64,000 bases of DNA from Strix aluco (taxonomy: Eukaryota > Chordata > Aves > Strigiformes > Strigidae), in contig NC_133932.1 of the NCBI RefSeq assembly GCF_031877795.1, positions 39,632,180-39,696,179 on the forward strand, read 5' to 3'. A program made the translations under genes and the position numbers. Position 1 is the first letter of the stretch. Each line of letters starts with the position of its first letter. Shown one piece after another: positions 13,596-36,000 of the stretch. The notes beneath the pieces were generated by a model that saw only the letters and a list, made by a program, of their open reading frames with translations, did no database searches and had not been told where the DNA came from.

Positions 13596-13601
13596 TTTAT
13601 T
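13596..13601 (-). terminator. possible proximal polyadenylation signal AATAAA
   Basis: A perfect AATAAA lies on the minus strand about 115 nt after the SIK1 stop. Use would give a transcript lacking nearly all 3'UTR control elements. Another AATAAA lies at 13213-13218. Use of either is not shown by the sequence. Confidence 0.25.
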
Positions 13602-13715
13602 GCTTCCGAGAGTCACTCGTCCACACACCAGCCAGCCATGGATCCACACACGCCATGGAACAGTGGTGAAAGTTCTTCGCAGCAAGAGCAGCGTGAGCTG
13701 CAGCAGCCGGGGCTC

Positions 13716-24239
<10,524 letters not shown>

Positions 24240-24586
24240 TCAGGGCGGCCGGCGGGCACCGCGCCGCGCCTAGGACGGCAGCATCCGCGCTGCCCCCCGG
24301 GGACGCGGGCGCTCGCACCTGCACGGAGACGGCACAGCACGGCCCGTCAGCCGCCGCCGGAGCCCCTCGCCCTCCCTCTCCTCTTCCAGCCCGGCGGGCT
24401 CTTACCCCTCCCCAGAGCGGAGCCGCGACCGCCCCGTCCCCAGCCCCGCGGCAGCGCCGGCCGCCGGGCGCCCGCTGCCCGCGCCACGGACCCGCGCGCC
24501 GCCGCCCTGCGCGCCCCCCGACCGTCGGGGCGGCCGCGGAGCCGCCGTACCTGGCGCGCGGGCGGGCGGGCGAGCGGGAGCTCTTC

Positions 24587-24620
24587 GCCGCCGCCGCTGC
24601 TGCTGCTGCCGCCGCTGCTG
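24587..24620. repeat. GCC/GCT trinucleotide tract
   Basis: A short run of GCC and GCT triplets reads as CAG/CGG on the SIK1 sense strand. It falls in the probable 5'UTR or core promoter. Confidence 0.8.
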
Positions 24621-24653
24621 GCGCCGGGCTGTGCCGCCGCCGCCGCGGTGGGA

Positions 24654-24731
24654 TGTGTGTGCGCGCGAGGGTGGGTGTGTGCGCGCGCGTGTCTCCGCGT
24701 GTGCGTGTGTGTGTGTGTCTGTGCGTGCGCC
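24654..24731. repeat. alternating GT/GC (Z-DNA-prone) tract in the SIK1 promoter
   Basis: The tract is a mix of (GT)n and (GC)n with few breaks, mostly alternating purine and pyrimidine. It lies between the proximal CRE and the start codon. Confidence 0.85.
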
Positions 24732-24861
24732 GGGGGGCAGGCGGGAGCACGCGGGATGTCCCGGCTCCCCGCCCCCCGCTCCGCCGGCCCCCCTCCGCGC
24801 ACACCCCGCCCTCCCTCCGCCTCTTCCCCCCGCCCACCGCCGAAAGCCGAGACGGGTCCAT

Positions 24862-24869
24862 TGACGTCA
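24862..24869. promoter_or_regulatory. palindromic CRE (TGACGTCA), promoter-proximal
   Basis: This is a perfect 8-bp cAMP response element about 630 bp upstream of the SIK1 ATG, followed by a half-like TTGACGCC. CREB/CRTC drive SIK1 transcription in mammals, so it is the leading candidate for cAMP induction here. Confidence 0.8.
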
Positions 24870-24930
24870 CTTTGACGCCAGAGAGACGCGCGCCCAGGCG
24901 CGAGGCTGAAGGAGAGCGAGACACCGGGCC

Positions 24931-24943
24931 GTTGCCAAGGAAC
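24931..24943. promoter_or_regulatory. RFX X-box-like site
   Basis: GTTGCCAAGGAAC resembles the imperfect inverted repeat bound by RFX factors (GTTGCC followed by a weaker second half). It lies between the two CREs. This is a motif match only. Confidence 0.25.
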
Positions 24944-24998
24944 GGGCGGCGCTGACGCGCGCGCTGATGGAGCCGTCGCCCGGGAGACGGCGGGGCGG

Positions 24999-25006
24999 TG
25001 ACGTCA
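24999..25006. promoter_or_regulatory. second palindromic CRE (TGACGTCA)
   Basis: A second perfect CRE lies 137 bp further upstream. CRE pairs are typical of strong CREB targets. A CRE-variant TGACGCGC lies between the two, at 24953-24960. Confidence 0.75.
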
Positions 25007-25072
25007 GGGCAGAGGGAGGGAGGGAGGGGGCCGCTGGGTCTCCTGTCCCCCCACCCCGCCTGGACCAGGAGC

Positions 25073-25091
25073 GGGGCGGGGGGGGGGGGGG
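25073..25091 (+). repeat. G-run (14 uninterrupted G after GGGGC)
   Basis: Four G, one C, then fourteen G lie on the plus strand. This could form a G-quadruplex and may also be a sequencing weak point. Confidence 0.7.
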
Positions 25092-25107
25092 CGCTCTCTC
25101 CCTGCTG

Positions 25108-25120
25108 TCACGTGACGCGT
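25108..25120. promoter_or_regulatory. E-box TCACGTGA overlapping CRE-like TGACGCGT
   Basis: TCACGTGA (25108-25115) is a palindromic E-box of the USF/MITF/TFE class. It shares bases with TGACGCGT, a CRE variant. Such overlap could let bHLH and bZIP factors compete or cooperate. Confidence 0.5.
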
Positions 25121-25750
25121 CCCTTCTCCCGGCGGGGTCGCCCCCTGTCGGCGCGCGCGGCGCTCGCGTCAGCCGCTGGCGCGCGGGGCGCCGGCCGCCG
25201 TGAACAGTCTGAGGCTGCTCCCCGCGGCGAGGGGCGGCCGCGCGGGTCTCCCCTCAGCGCCCCGAGCGGCCGAGGCCACCGGCAGCCAGAAGCCCGCCAC
25301 CGTTTGCCCGCAGCCGCCGTGCCCTGGCGGGGGCTCGGCGGAGATGTGGAGGCTGCGAACGCCGCGCTAACCCCGCGTGAGGGGGGGACACGACACACAC
25401 CCCCCCGGCGCAGGCGCCCGGCCAGCGCTGCCGGGTGGGACGCCAGGCCCCCGCTAGCCCCATCCCAGCTCTCCTCGCCCTGTGCCGGAGCCGCGGGGCC
25501 ACCGACAGGGATCGTCCCGCTGGCTGCAGCCCTGCGGGGAGCAATTTTTCCCTAATCCCGAAGCAGAAGGAGGACTGTGGCCGCCCCCCGCCCTTGCACC
25601 AACGCCCGCGGGCGGGTACTGCCCCGCCTTCCCCCGCGCAGGACCGGTTTCCGTTCCCGATGTTTCCAGGGCGTGATAGAGGGGAGCTGCCCCTCCAACG
25701 GCACCTCAGGCTGGGGCCAACCACCCTCCGGGTCCGCCAGCTGGGCACAG

Positions 25751-28700
25751 GCAGGAAGGGCAGTGATAACAAAGAGCCCATGTATATATACATGCAGTCC
25801 TGTAATACTCCGGTAACTTACTCATAATGTTCTAGATACTCCTGCGGTGCTGTTATCTCTGGTCAGTTTGGAAGGGAGGCTTGGGAAGTTACGCCTTTGC
25901 ACACCGAGGCTGAAGGAGGCTTGTTGGGATTGAACCTCAGCATCCTGGAAAGCATCCAAGGTTCCTCTCAAGGTCAAATGTGAAGCGGCAGATGCACTGT
26001 GTTCAAAATGTAGGTCTTCAGCCGTCACACAGCAAGGGACCAAAATGTTTGTACATTTGGTCTCAAATTACAGTTTAGCCTCAAAAATAAGTCTTGAATG
26101 GTGCCTGCCACATCTGTTATTCAACTTTTATCTTCTCCATTACAGTCAGCCTAGGCTTTTTTCAGACAAGTAATTCTCCAGTCGGTGGTTGGGTTCCTGA
26201 CTGGAAGACTGTCCGTCCTAGCCTGAACCCCTAGCCTGACCATCGTGGCCAATGGCATGCTGGGCAGTGACCTGCCTCTTCCACCCAGAGGCACCATGAA
26301 TGCCTGAAAGAAGGCGATGCCTTGGGTGCAAGAGGTACATATCCTGTGCTTCATCCTGAAGATTTCAAAGTAATTGGTACAATTGCTTTCACCTGTAGTT
26401 GGTGGTCTCCTTGGGGTCTGTGAATGACCTCTAAAGGGCTCAAGAGGGACACACTATGGGAGGAAAGCAAGCTTTTTGTCATTTTTTGTAAATTTACTCT
26501 GAAGACGGGATGAGAAAAATGTGGTTCTCTATATAAATCAAATTACATGATACATGAGCTGTGTGTCATCAACACACTTGAGAGACATCCATCGGAACGT
26601 TCTAGTGAAGCAAGCAAGACTTCTGCTTCTCTTATGGACTATATTGCTTGTGTTACCTGCTGTAACGTGGGTGCTAGCCCTTTGGGAGGCCAGTTGCATT
26701 GCAGGCCATTTCTCCTAGAAACTTGGAGAAATAACACCCGAAATTAACACCCAAACTTTGTTTATCTTGACCATTGCACAAAACACGCGTCATCCCTATG
26801 CTTATTTACTGCGAGCAGGCAGGCTGGCAGCCGGCAGGGCTTGCCTGGCGCTGGGAGGGGGCAGGGGCTTGCAGAGCCGAAGGACAGGAGCCGCCTGCAT
26901 GGAGGCAGTGGTGTGACCCAGGTCATGGGACTGCTATGCCAGTCACTGTAAGGGGGGTAAGAGCACGCAGCCAGCCCGGGCTATTGTAACGTTCAATTAG
27001 TGCTTACACGGTGCCTTGAATAACTCACATGAAAAGCTGACATTATTATTATTGTTATTATTAAGCTAACAGTATATTCTCCGTGGAACTCATGAAGAGG
27101 AGGTGACGCACAAACAGCACATACAGTAGCAACTGCATGTGAACAGTGCCCCAGGAGTTATAAAGAAAAAAATTACCTTAATAATGGCTCCTCTGCTGTG
27201 GTGGGATTTTCCTCCCTTTAATTATAGTTGCTGTTTTCATTTGAAATTGATTAAGTGTTTTAGGATGGCAAACAGAACTGGTCTTTAGAAAGAACACTCA
27301 AGACAGCCAGCCCCAGCTGGGAACGTAACATTTTTATTTCTTTTAAAGGACTCAGCATTTCTTGCTTCCCAAATGGGAAGAAGAGAACTGGATTTGGTGC
27401 TCTCCCTGACACCCCACGATTTTTCTGTCCTAAGGAGAGGGTGGACACCTGTGCCATGGGACTTTGTGGAGAACGTAAGACCTCACCAGAGGGCTACACT
27501 GAGGACAATCCACCATCCTGATTTTAATTACCTGACTTATATGGAAGAGGCAAGAAGAACTGGCAAGTGTTGCTATCTGTGGAAGGTACCTACACAGACC
27601 TGCAATCTCTAGTCCAGAGGTTGGGGTGCATACAGCTTCTGCAGCGAAGGAGAGAGCACACAATTTTTAAGAGTTATAACACTACTGTGTGATTTATTGA
27701 GAGTTAAATTGAAGACCTCCTGCATCTATTATTATCAGCAATCTCTTGGTATTTCTCTTCCATCTTCATTCACGTGGGTCACAACAGCTTCCAGCAGTGC
27801 TGCTCAGAAGTAGCCATTGCACAATTTTGGTAGTGTCATAATTACATCGTTTTTCTACCACTTTCACTATGAATTGATACTGTCAAGGCATCAAGAACCT
27901 ATTACACAACCACATTTTATCATCACAGAGGTGCTTCTGTTGGGAAGGTTGATGCTTTTGCAATTTCCGCTTTAACACTTTTGCTGCCCTCTGGTGTTTT
28001 GGATATCCTGAACGAGGAATTGCCTTGGAGAAACATCCATGGTCAGGAGAGGTATAATTGCGGAGCCAGCTTGTACATAATGAGGGTAGAAAAGCAAGGA
28101 CAGTTGACAGGCACTTTCCAAAGCATCTCCACGAAGATGTTCCTTTGATTTCTCTAGGAAGAGGGAGAAACTGGGAGGCCACAACTGCTAAGTTTTTCCA
28201 TTGCAGCAGTCCTGTGCTCCCTCCCTAAGGGTGACATGGTCTACGGATGAGAATATGCATGAAGGCTGCTGCCTTCTAGAACTCATCTTGCAGATATTTC
28301 CAGCAATTCAATCTTTAGTCATTTCACTCAGCATTTTCTATCAGTTTCAAAACAAACTAACAACAATAGCAACTTTCTTCACTTGGCAAAAAGAAAACAA
28401 AACAGAGAAACTGAAGCATTCCTTTCGACCTGTTTCACCCTCCACAGCTGAAGTCAGCCTGGTTTGCTATGGTGGGTTTGCAGGGCCACTACTTGCAGCA
28501 TAGCTGTAGTTTCTTTTTTTTCCCAGAAAACACCAGTGTGATTATTTTGAAAATCAGGTTTCTTGGGTTATTTTCAGCGTTCCATCATTTACACAATTTA
28601 ATTGAATAAAGTCTTGCTGAAGTCAGCGGAGTTGTTCCTGGTCAGACTCTGGTCTAGAAAAAAGTAAAATGGAAGGTGTCACATACTAAAAAGTATAGTG

Positions 28701-29929
28701 ACATCTAAAGAAAAGAAGATGAGATAATAAACTAAAATACTTGTAGTCTTATTTTAAAGACAGAAGCATTATCTTGAAAAAAATGGTGCATGACTCTTTC
28801 TAATATGACTTCAAAGTGTCTTTGAATTTGAAAAAATCCAGGCTGCCACTGCAATTTTGGCAAAAATGCTTCAAACTAGCATATCCTTACTGAGGCATCA
28901 CAATGGTATCCAGAAATGTATTTCAGACCACTGGAATGTCTTTGGTCATAATATTGCATCAGAGTTACATAATTATGATCACAACAATGATCTTTTGTCG
29001 TTAAAGTTTATGACATTTCATAATTAATGAGGCAATGACATTTCACTGACATAATACATTGAGCTTGTCTTGCAGAATAAAGGTATGTAGAGCTTCTCTT
29101 CGGCATACATCCTTATCTAGGGCTATAAAATAGCTTTTTAAAGGGTACCCACCAGGCATGTTAGGTTTCTTTTCTTTACTAAGTATAATGTGCTACAAAA
29201 TCTACCATTAATACCAAGGCTCTGACTGTTTTTGTTTGTATTAAGGGAAGTACAAACACAGAACAAACAAGGTGGTCTATGCCCTTGAGAGTGTCTTTCT
29301 TTTATTGTAATAATTTCCCTTCCGTGTTTGTCACTCTAATAGTGCTCCACTGTGCTGGGGCATGTGAACCTGACCGACAACTGGCAACAAACATATGAAA
29401 AGATTATGTAAAAAGAGAAGTGGGCCAGGTTATTTCCATTGCCCAGGATAAATAAAATGCAGAAGCTAAGCAACCAGCATGGAATAATGGCTTTTGAATG
29501 TTTTTTTCAATTGTTTGATGACCAAAGGTGGTGATAGTAAAAGCGAATACACACCTGTAATCTAACCACGCCCATTTAAATTTAGCTGAAAGTCATTTTA
29601 TAGTATGTCGACTCATTTTCAGAGAGAGTGAATCTCTGCAAGGTGTCCTGCGAGGTAAAGCACGTATTCTACCAAAGGCTGCGACTAAGGAGGACTCCAA
29701 GAGCCTCTGGAGCTGAGTGCATCTCTGTTAAGCTGCTGTTACTGTTAGCATCAGGATTAGCCGGGTAGGCGCCTTCCTGGGGCAGAACCACATGGAGCTC
29801 AGGTGCCTATAGACCAACACTTGGAAATGACACTTTCCCACCAAGAGCATATGATCTGCATAGACGAAATGGACAACAGATAAAGAAAAAATGTCATTTC
29901 CCCTGCTTACTATACCTACTTTACTACTG
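25751..29929. other. upstream flank of SIK1, non-coding
   Basis: No exon was recognised. The part from about 28500 to 29600 is AT-rich with few repeats and could hold conserved regulatory DNA, which the sequence alone cannot show. Confidence 0.6.
27043..27063. repeat. (ATT)n trinucleotide repeat
   Basis: ATT units with one GTT interruption run for about 20 bp. Confidence 0.85.
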
Positions 29930-30060
29930 GGATGGCAAAAAAACTACAAGATGAAGTGTCTTGCTCATGGTGGTGATATGGCAAGTCTGTGACAGAGCTG
30001 TGAAATACATTTCTGTGTTCTGAGCCCAGGCAGAGTGCTTTAACTGCAAGGCCATCCTTC
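29930..30060 (-). mobile_element. MIR-like SINE relic
   Basis: Read on the plus strand the order matches the reverse complement of MIR. AAGTGTCTTGCTCATGGTG (for AAGT.ACTTGCCCAAGGTC) is followed by GCAAGTCTGTGACAGAGCTG, then GAGCCCAGGCAGAGTGCTTT and AACTGCAAGGCCATCC. It is strongly diverged. Confidence 0.6.
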
Positions 30061-33000
30061 ACACTGCAATTAAGTGATTAATGTTAATCTCACAGCTGGT
30101 ATAAATAAAGCTATGTACATACTGGGTTTAGTACAGTTTATAGAACAGGCCGCTCTTACATGTGATTTTTCACATCAGGCTGGACTTTCTGTATGATTAA
30201 TACTTGTAATTTAACATTAGCCCCCCACTTCCAACTGGAGTGTGGACAGAGAGGCAGGTCAAAGAGTCAGCTAGCTTTCTGGTACTCCCAAGGCTTTGTG
30301 ACTCTTTGCCAGCAGTTTCTGTTGAGACTGTATTACTTCTCACTGCTCCCTGAAACATTGTGCATGCTCACGTATTGTTTTGTTGTTGGGGGTGTTTTAG
30401 GCCACGCCTGACAGGAAAGTTTAGCTGTGTAAGATCAGTCAGAAGCTGCCAGCTCCAAAGCAAAAAATAAATGGTAAGTACACTTCAGATATGAGAGCAG
30501 AGGTGGGAGGAAGGCATGTCCGCGGTCCATTTGACAGGGGTCTTCATTGCTGTGAAATTATCCTTCCCCTTCTCTGGCCCAGCATCCTCTGTGATCACTG
30601 TTGTATGCACAGCTGTAATTTGAAGCTATTGGTCCTCCCAGGGCCCCAGACAGAGCTGGAGGCTGATAAGGAGGCGAAGGGTCTGAGACTGAAGAGGCTA
30701 CGGATGGGGTGAAATGGAAGCAAGCAGCGGGCAGCAGCAGGGAGGTAGTGCTGGAAACCCCTTGCAATGGTGAGGGAAGGAGATCCACTGATACTGCTGC
30801 AGGAAGGCCAGTTGTGTGAAAAAGCCATGCTGGGGCAGGGACAAGCTGCGGAGTCTGCCCTGCGTGTGGGTCCCAAGCTGTCAAGCAGGAGTTGGGAGGA
30901 CACTTTGTCACCTCCTTGTCCATGTCTAGCAGCTTCACAGCCCCAGGGCACCCCCAACCTGAGGCAGGGCTCTTGGTGGGAGCTCCACATTCAAGCTCTG
31001 AATAAGCCAAAACTTGAGGCCAAACTTGTGCCCCTTTTCCCTAGCCTTGCCTGGGATCTTTTCTCTTTGGGATCCCTACAAAAAGGTTGGGGTAATTCTG
31101 CCAGCCTGATGGAAGTTGTGGGAAACCAGCCCCCATTCAAGAAATTTCGGAACCCTCCCGTGGGCAGGCCAGAAGACTGAAGGCTGTTGCCCTTGGTCTT
31201 ACAGCTGCTGGGGTTGCCTCAAGGTGTTCCCACCTGGGCAAGACCTGCCAGTTATTCTCCAGGTGGTGCAGACGCCCTCGCTGGGGACTGGACATCTGCC
31301 CCTGTGCTGGGCCGGAGGGATAATCTGTGAGAGCAGGAAGGTAATTCAGCCTCGTTCCTTTTGGCCTGACCTTCACCAGCGTCCTATTGCTTTTTACAGA
31401 AGTGCCATAGGATGCGGAGGTGCCCCAGCGGTGCAGCTGTGGGCGACGTGGACACGTGCCCAGCAGGAAGTAGCCTGAGACAATGGAATTCATTGCACAC
31501 GTATGTTCTTTGTTGATGGCTGTGCTGGAAACAGTGACCCAAATGTGGCAGTTTTGATGTCCCCTCGCTCCAGCCTCTGCTCCCCTCCCCTCACTCGTGA
31601 GTGATTAATGCAGAAAGCTACACATCCTTCCCCAGGGAGAAAATGAATAAGGGCCCCCCTCACCTTTCCTCTATATTAATGCGTTACTTCTGAGATCCAC
31701 CGTGCTCTCATTGCAGTTTGAAATGGAAAGGCTATCGCTTTCCTGGTGTCCCAAGTAATCGCTTCATCTGCTTGTGCCTGCCTGTACCTCTGCCAGGCAA
31801 GGGGGTATGCACTGACTCTTTTGAAAACAGGGTGTTAACAGCATTTGTCTACCGCGTACTGAAAAATCAGGAGCTTCTCCCCTCCCCCTTCCCCTTCTCT
31901 ACTTTGCTTGCTCTGAAAGAAAACAGAAACAAAGTCATGTCTGCAGCACAGTGCGGGTGGTACAGTTATTCCACGGGGAAAACCTGATATATCCACCTAT
32001 TGTCTGAGCCACTACTAAGAGACCTTAGTGAATGAGCAAGTTACGAAAACAGGTATCCTTCCTTAGAGATTAATGCGATATTTGCGTCTGATATTTCCTG
32101 CCATACAGCACAGATTGTTTGTGCCGATGGACAAGTGAGAAATATGCCTTTCCAAAGGGGGGAAGGACTGTTGCAACACACCTTTATTGTCCTCCTCTGG
32201 AACAGCATATTAAATTCGTTTTCCATCCATCCCTGTAAATACATTTCCTATAATTGCTACTATGTCAGATGCACTGTAATCCGTCCCCTCCTACGTCAGC
32301 TGCATTGTTGTAACCCCCCCCTCCAATGTCAGAAAAACTGTAATCCTCCTCTTATGTTACATAGGAGCTGCATCTCTGACATTTTCAATTGCATTCACAC
32401 AAAGTCAGGCAGAGCAGGGACAGAGAACAAAACACTAGTTTCCAGATCATGAATGTAATGAGTTCTGTGGTGTTTTGAGTGTGCACAGTAAGGTCAAACA
32501 CATTTTACACGCTCGGGAGCTGGCTTTCTCCAGTCACAGACCAGACAAAGGTTACTATTGGTGCCGAACATGAGAAACTCAGCAGAATTTTTGCATGGCA
32601 CTGAATCATATATCATACATTCTTACATACTGGTTCCGCACGTAGGCTGTGATGAAGGGGAAGACAATAAATAACATTTCAGAGAACAAAGGGTTAGCAA
32701 AATTCTTGCTTCGTAAGTCCCGACTGATGAAATGACTCCAGTGAAGAAGGAGTGGGGGAGGTGGGTTGGCTTGCAGTTTGTGAGTGGGACACCAAGACAA
32801 TCTATTTTCAAATATGTATGCGCATGTTACGTTTCAGTCCCAGGGGCTGAGCAAGAGCTTGTGAACAATAACACACAAGGCAAATTTCTTACGTGCAATT
32901 CTTGGCACCAGCCAACCCTGAGTTTCCAGGGAAGCAAAGTACAGGGCATATGGCATCTAAATATATGCAATCATGGATGACAAGAAACATGGAAGAACTT

Positions 33001-36000
33001 TCTGGATGGAGTTGTTTGTTAACATCCTGAAAATATCTTTCAAAAGACAGATACTGACAAGACATCTCAAAACCAGATGGTTCTCCAGTGATTGTTTCAA
33101 AAGAGCTTTAAGTTTGTGCTACTGGAGAAGATTGATTGTGACTCCTCAAATAAGAAACCAGATGTTCATGCTTCAGCTAGAACTACTCCTCTCATTACAC
33201 AGCTGATATAACCAGAGAGCACACAGCTTTGTCCTCATATTCAGCAGGATGTGTTATCTTCAAAAGGTGTTCATGTTGCACGTTCTAGGACAGGTTTTGG
33301 GTTGGCTCAGACTGTTTCCTTTCTGCCAATAGCCATCACCTCTCAGAAGATCAGTGACATAGCTTTTCTTTCTCTGATCAATTTATGCTTTTCTCTTTGG
33401 CAGATGGTTCCCCAGTCTTGTAGTACCTACTGGGAGAAAACCCTTACAATTAGATCTGCAACTACTAATCTTGGTCGTTAAGACAGACTGTCTTTAAGAG
33501 GTGCCTCTTTAGAAGGTATTATGAAAATGTGAGTACAGCAAGGCCATATTCTATAGGTATTTATTTTAAAGAGTAACACTGCTGGATGCATAAAACATAG
33601 AGGGTCAGATTAGGAAGAGGCCTAGTTACACAGGAATTCTCACTGCAAGCAAGGGTGAGAAGGTCAGGAACTGAACTCATCTGAAACTTCTGGTCACCTA
33701 GATGCCTGCACAGGAGCCGAGCTCTGTGACAGATTCTGATTTTTCCAGCCAGCATGATCGTACTTTGGTAAGTCACTCATGTCAGCAGGGCTTTTTGAGC
33801 TGAAAGCCTCTAAATTCTGTCATTCGTAATGGAAGGAGGAAGAGCATGAAGAAAGAGAACAAAATGGGTATTGATTTGCACTGGGTTCCAGTGCAAAACC
33901 CTTTCTGGTGTGTCTACCCAGCAGCTGCAGATGGCACATCCTGCCAGGGGTAATGATCTGGGATTGAGATACCTGGTGGTAATAGAGTGTATAGTCTGGA
34001 AGGCCTCTGGAGGCATCTTCTTGCTTTGCCGTGTGTGAATAAAACCCGATGTGGTGGCCAAACCTTTCCATAGATTCATTTGTTAATGACAATAAGAGAT
34101 AATAGGTAAGAAAGTCAATATATTTTCATGTTCATCCCTTTGACAGCATGAAATTGCTCTGGTGGTTTATAATATCAAACGCAGCCTAACCTGGGATTCA
34201 AGGCTTTAACCTACTAGTGATATTGGTAAATATTTTCCTCAGTCAAAAAGTAAATTTCTCACCTTTGAAATCAAAGTGATAAGCCATAAAGGGATATGTG
34301 CCTTCTCTGTTAGTGCTAGAAGGTACTCCTGATGCTTTTGGGGAAGCAGAATAAGGTGCCTTACAGAACATTCATTGAAATGGATAAACACAAGCTTGCA
34401 GTGTAGTATGGACAAAGTACGGGACAGAGCAACACTCATCACCATAAGTAGGATGGGTCTGTGGCGAGAACATCTATTACTGCATCTTCACAAGACAGAA
34501 AGGTATTATGGAGGACAGCAGGCTCCTCTGTTTTCAGAATCTCCCTTTTTTTTTGCTGTTTTTTATAAACAGGAGGCTTGTTAAATAACACAGCAGCCAC
34601 ATGAGCGTTTAGCCAGAATGTACTCATGCAACAACCGTTATGAAAAGGAAATATTGGTTTGGGAATCGGGGATTAGAAAAAAATGCCAAGACCAAACCCA
34701 CAGAATGCGCAATGAGTATTAAAGGCATGAACGGCAGTACGGTTCACCGGGCAATCCAGTGCCGGTCACTGAAGCCATTCACTGAGGAATTTCCAGTGAT
34801 AATGAACTCCCAAGATTCTGCATCCAGCTTCATAAACAGACAGAAAGATGATTTCTCTTGAACACGTTGTTAATGGTAAATTGTTTGCCCAGCATTAGAA
34901 GAGAGCAGAGTGAGGATATGTAGTTCATCACCCCTGAAGAGCCTGGGACTTGGGGTCTCTGCTCACTGCATTTTGATGAAGACCTGGGAATACCTGAAGG
35001 TGAATTGAAGGAGGCCACTGGAGCCTGGATGGTGGAAACATAGTGATAGGAAACAGAAATACCAACTGGCACTGCAGGTTAGGGGGTGTCACAGGCTCCT
35101 GGGCAGAAAGAAACTTGCAAAAATTTGCTGCCTGTCATCAGAGAGATGGCTAGTGAGGAGAGGTGCTATTTGTGGTGATGAGGGTGCACCTTTTCCTGAC
35201 AAGTGAGTCAAGGATTCACAAGAACTCAATGGCGTCTGTAGGATGGGCTACTCCAGCTGGAAGCAGCACCCTGAATCACGAGCAGTTCTCTTCACCAAGG
35301 GCTTCACTCAGGCCTACCATGTGTGAATAATGCGTGTGTGCAGGCTCACGCCTGCATCTGGAGGAGGAATCCCCTCTAAATCATCTCGCTGCTGCATATG
35401 GAGGTAATGTGCCTGACACCTGGGATTACCTATCCCTAGCAGACTGCTGCAGCACAGGACAGGGGGTAAACCATGAGGAGACAGGTGCAGACGCCCCTTG
35501 TACGGAGGATTTCCACATTTTGACAGTTCATATTTCCATTTGGAATGAACACTCAGAGGATATGTCCTTGCCAACTGCACTGTCATATCATCATGTCCTG
35601 ACACAGAGGGACCAGCAGTTCTGCACTGCCCCACCAAATGTCGCTGGAAAGGACAGGGAAACTTTGCAGAAATATCACTCGCGTAGGCTGCTGGCCTTTA
35701 CAGTCTCATCGGTGAATCGTTTTACATAAAAGCCATTAGTGGACACAGTAAAAACACAGCAAGTCATAAACCAGTCATCCTAATAAACCTAAGGCAAAAA
35801 AGGCTGGGTCCTGGCTTGGGGTAATGGTGGCAACTTTTTGTTACTGGAGTAGCATGAGAAAGCTGGAGACTCGTGCCAGATACCCAGCGAGAAATACACT
35901 GGAGCAGGAAGCAGCCGAGCCCTCCTGAGGAGGAAAGACAGCCAGGTCATGCCCTGCTCCTGAAGCTGTGGGCACCAGCCATCCCTCCACCAGATTGGAA

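Larger units (their letters stand above)
11110..13715 (-). other. SIK1: probable SIK1 3'UTR
   Basis: The region runs from the stop codon to about 20 nt past the distal AATAAA on the minus strand. Its length, about 2.6 kb, is close to the 3'UTR I recall for mammalian SIK1. It contains AUUUA motifs, poly-A/poly-U tracts, a GU-rich tract and a 10-bp hairpin, as expected for an unstable immediate-early mRNA. No coding ORF of note is inside. The exact end is inferred; an AATAAA at 13596-13601 could give a very short alternative end. Confidence 0.6.

Noticed and set aside
24998-25555. 185-codon plus-strand frame in the CpG island
   Set aside because: Stop codons are rare in such GC-rich DNA; composition is biased and no family is recognised.
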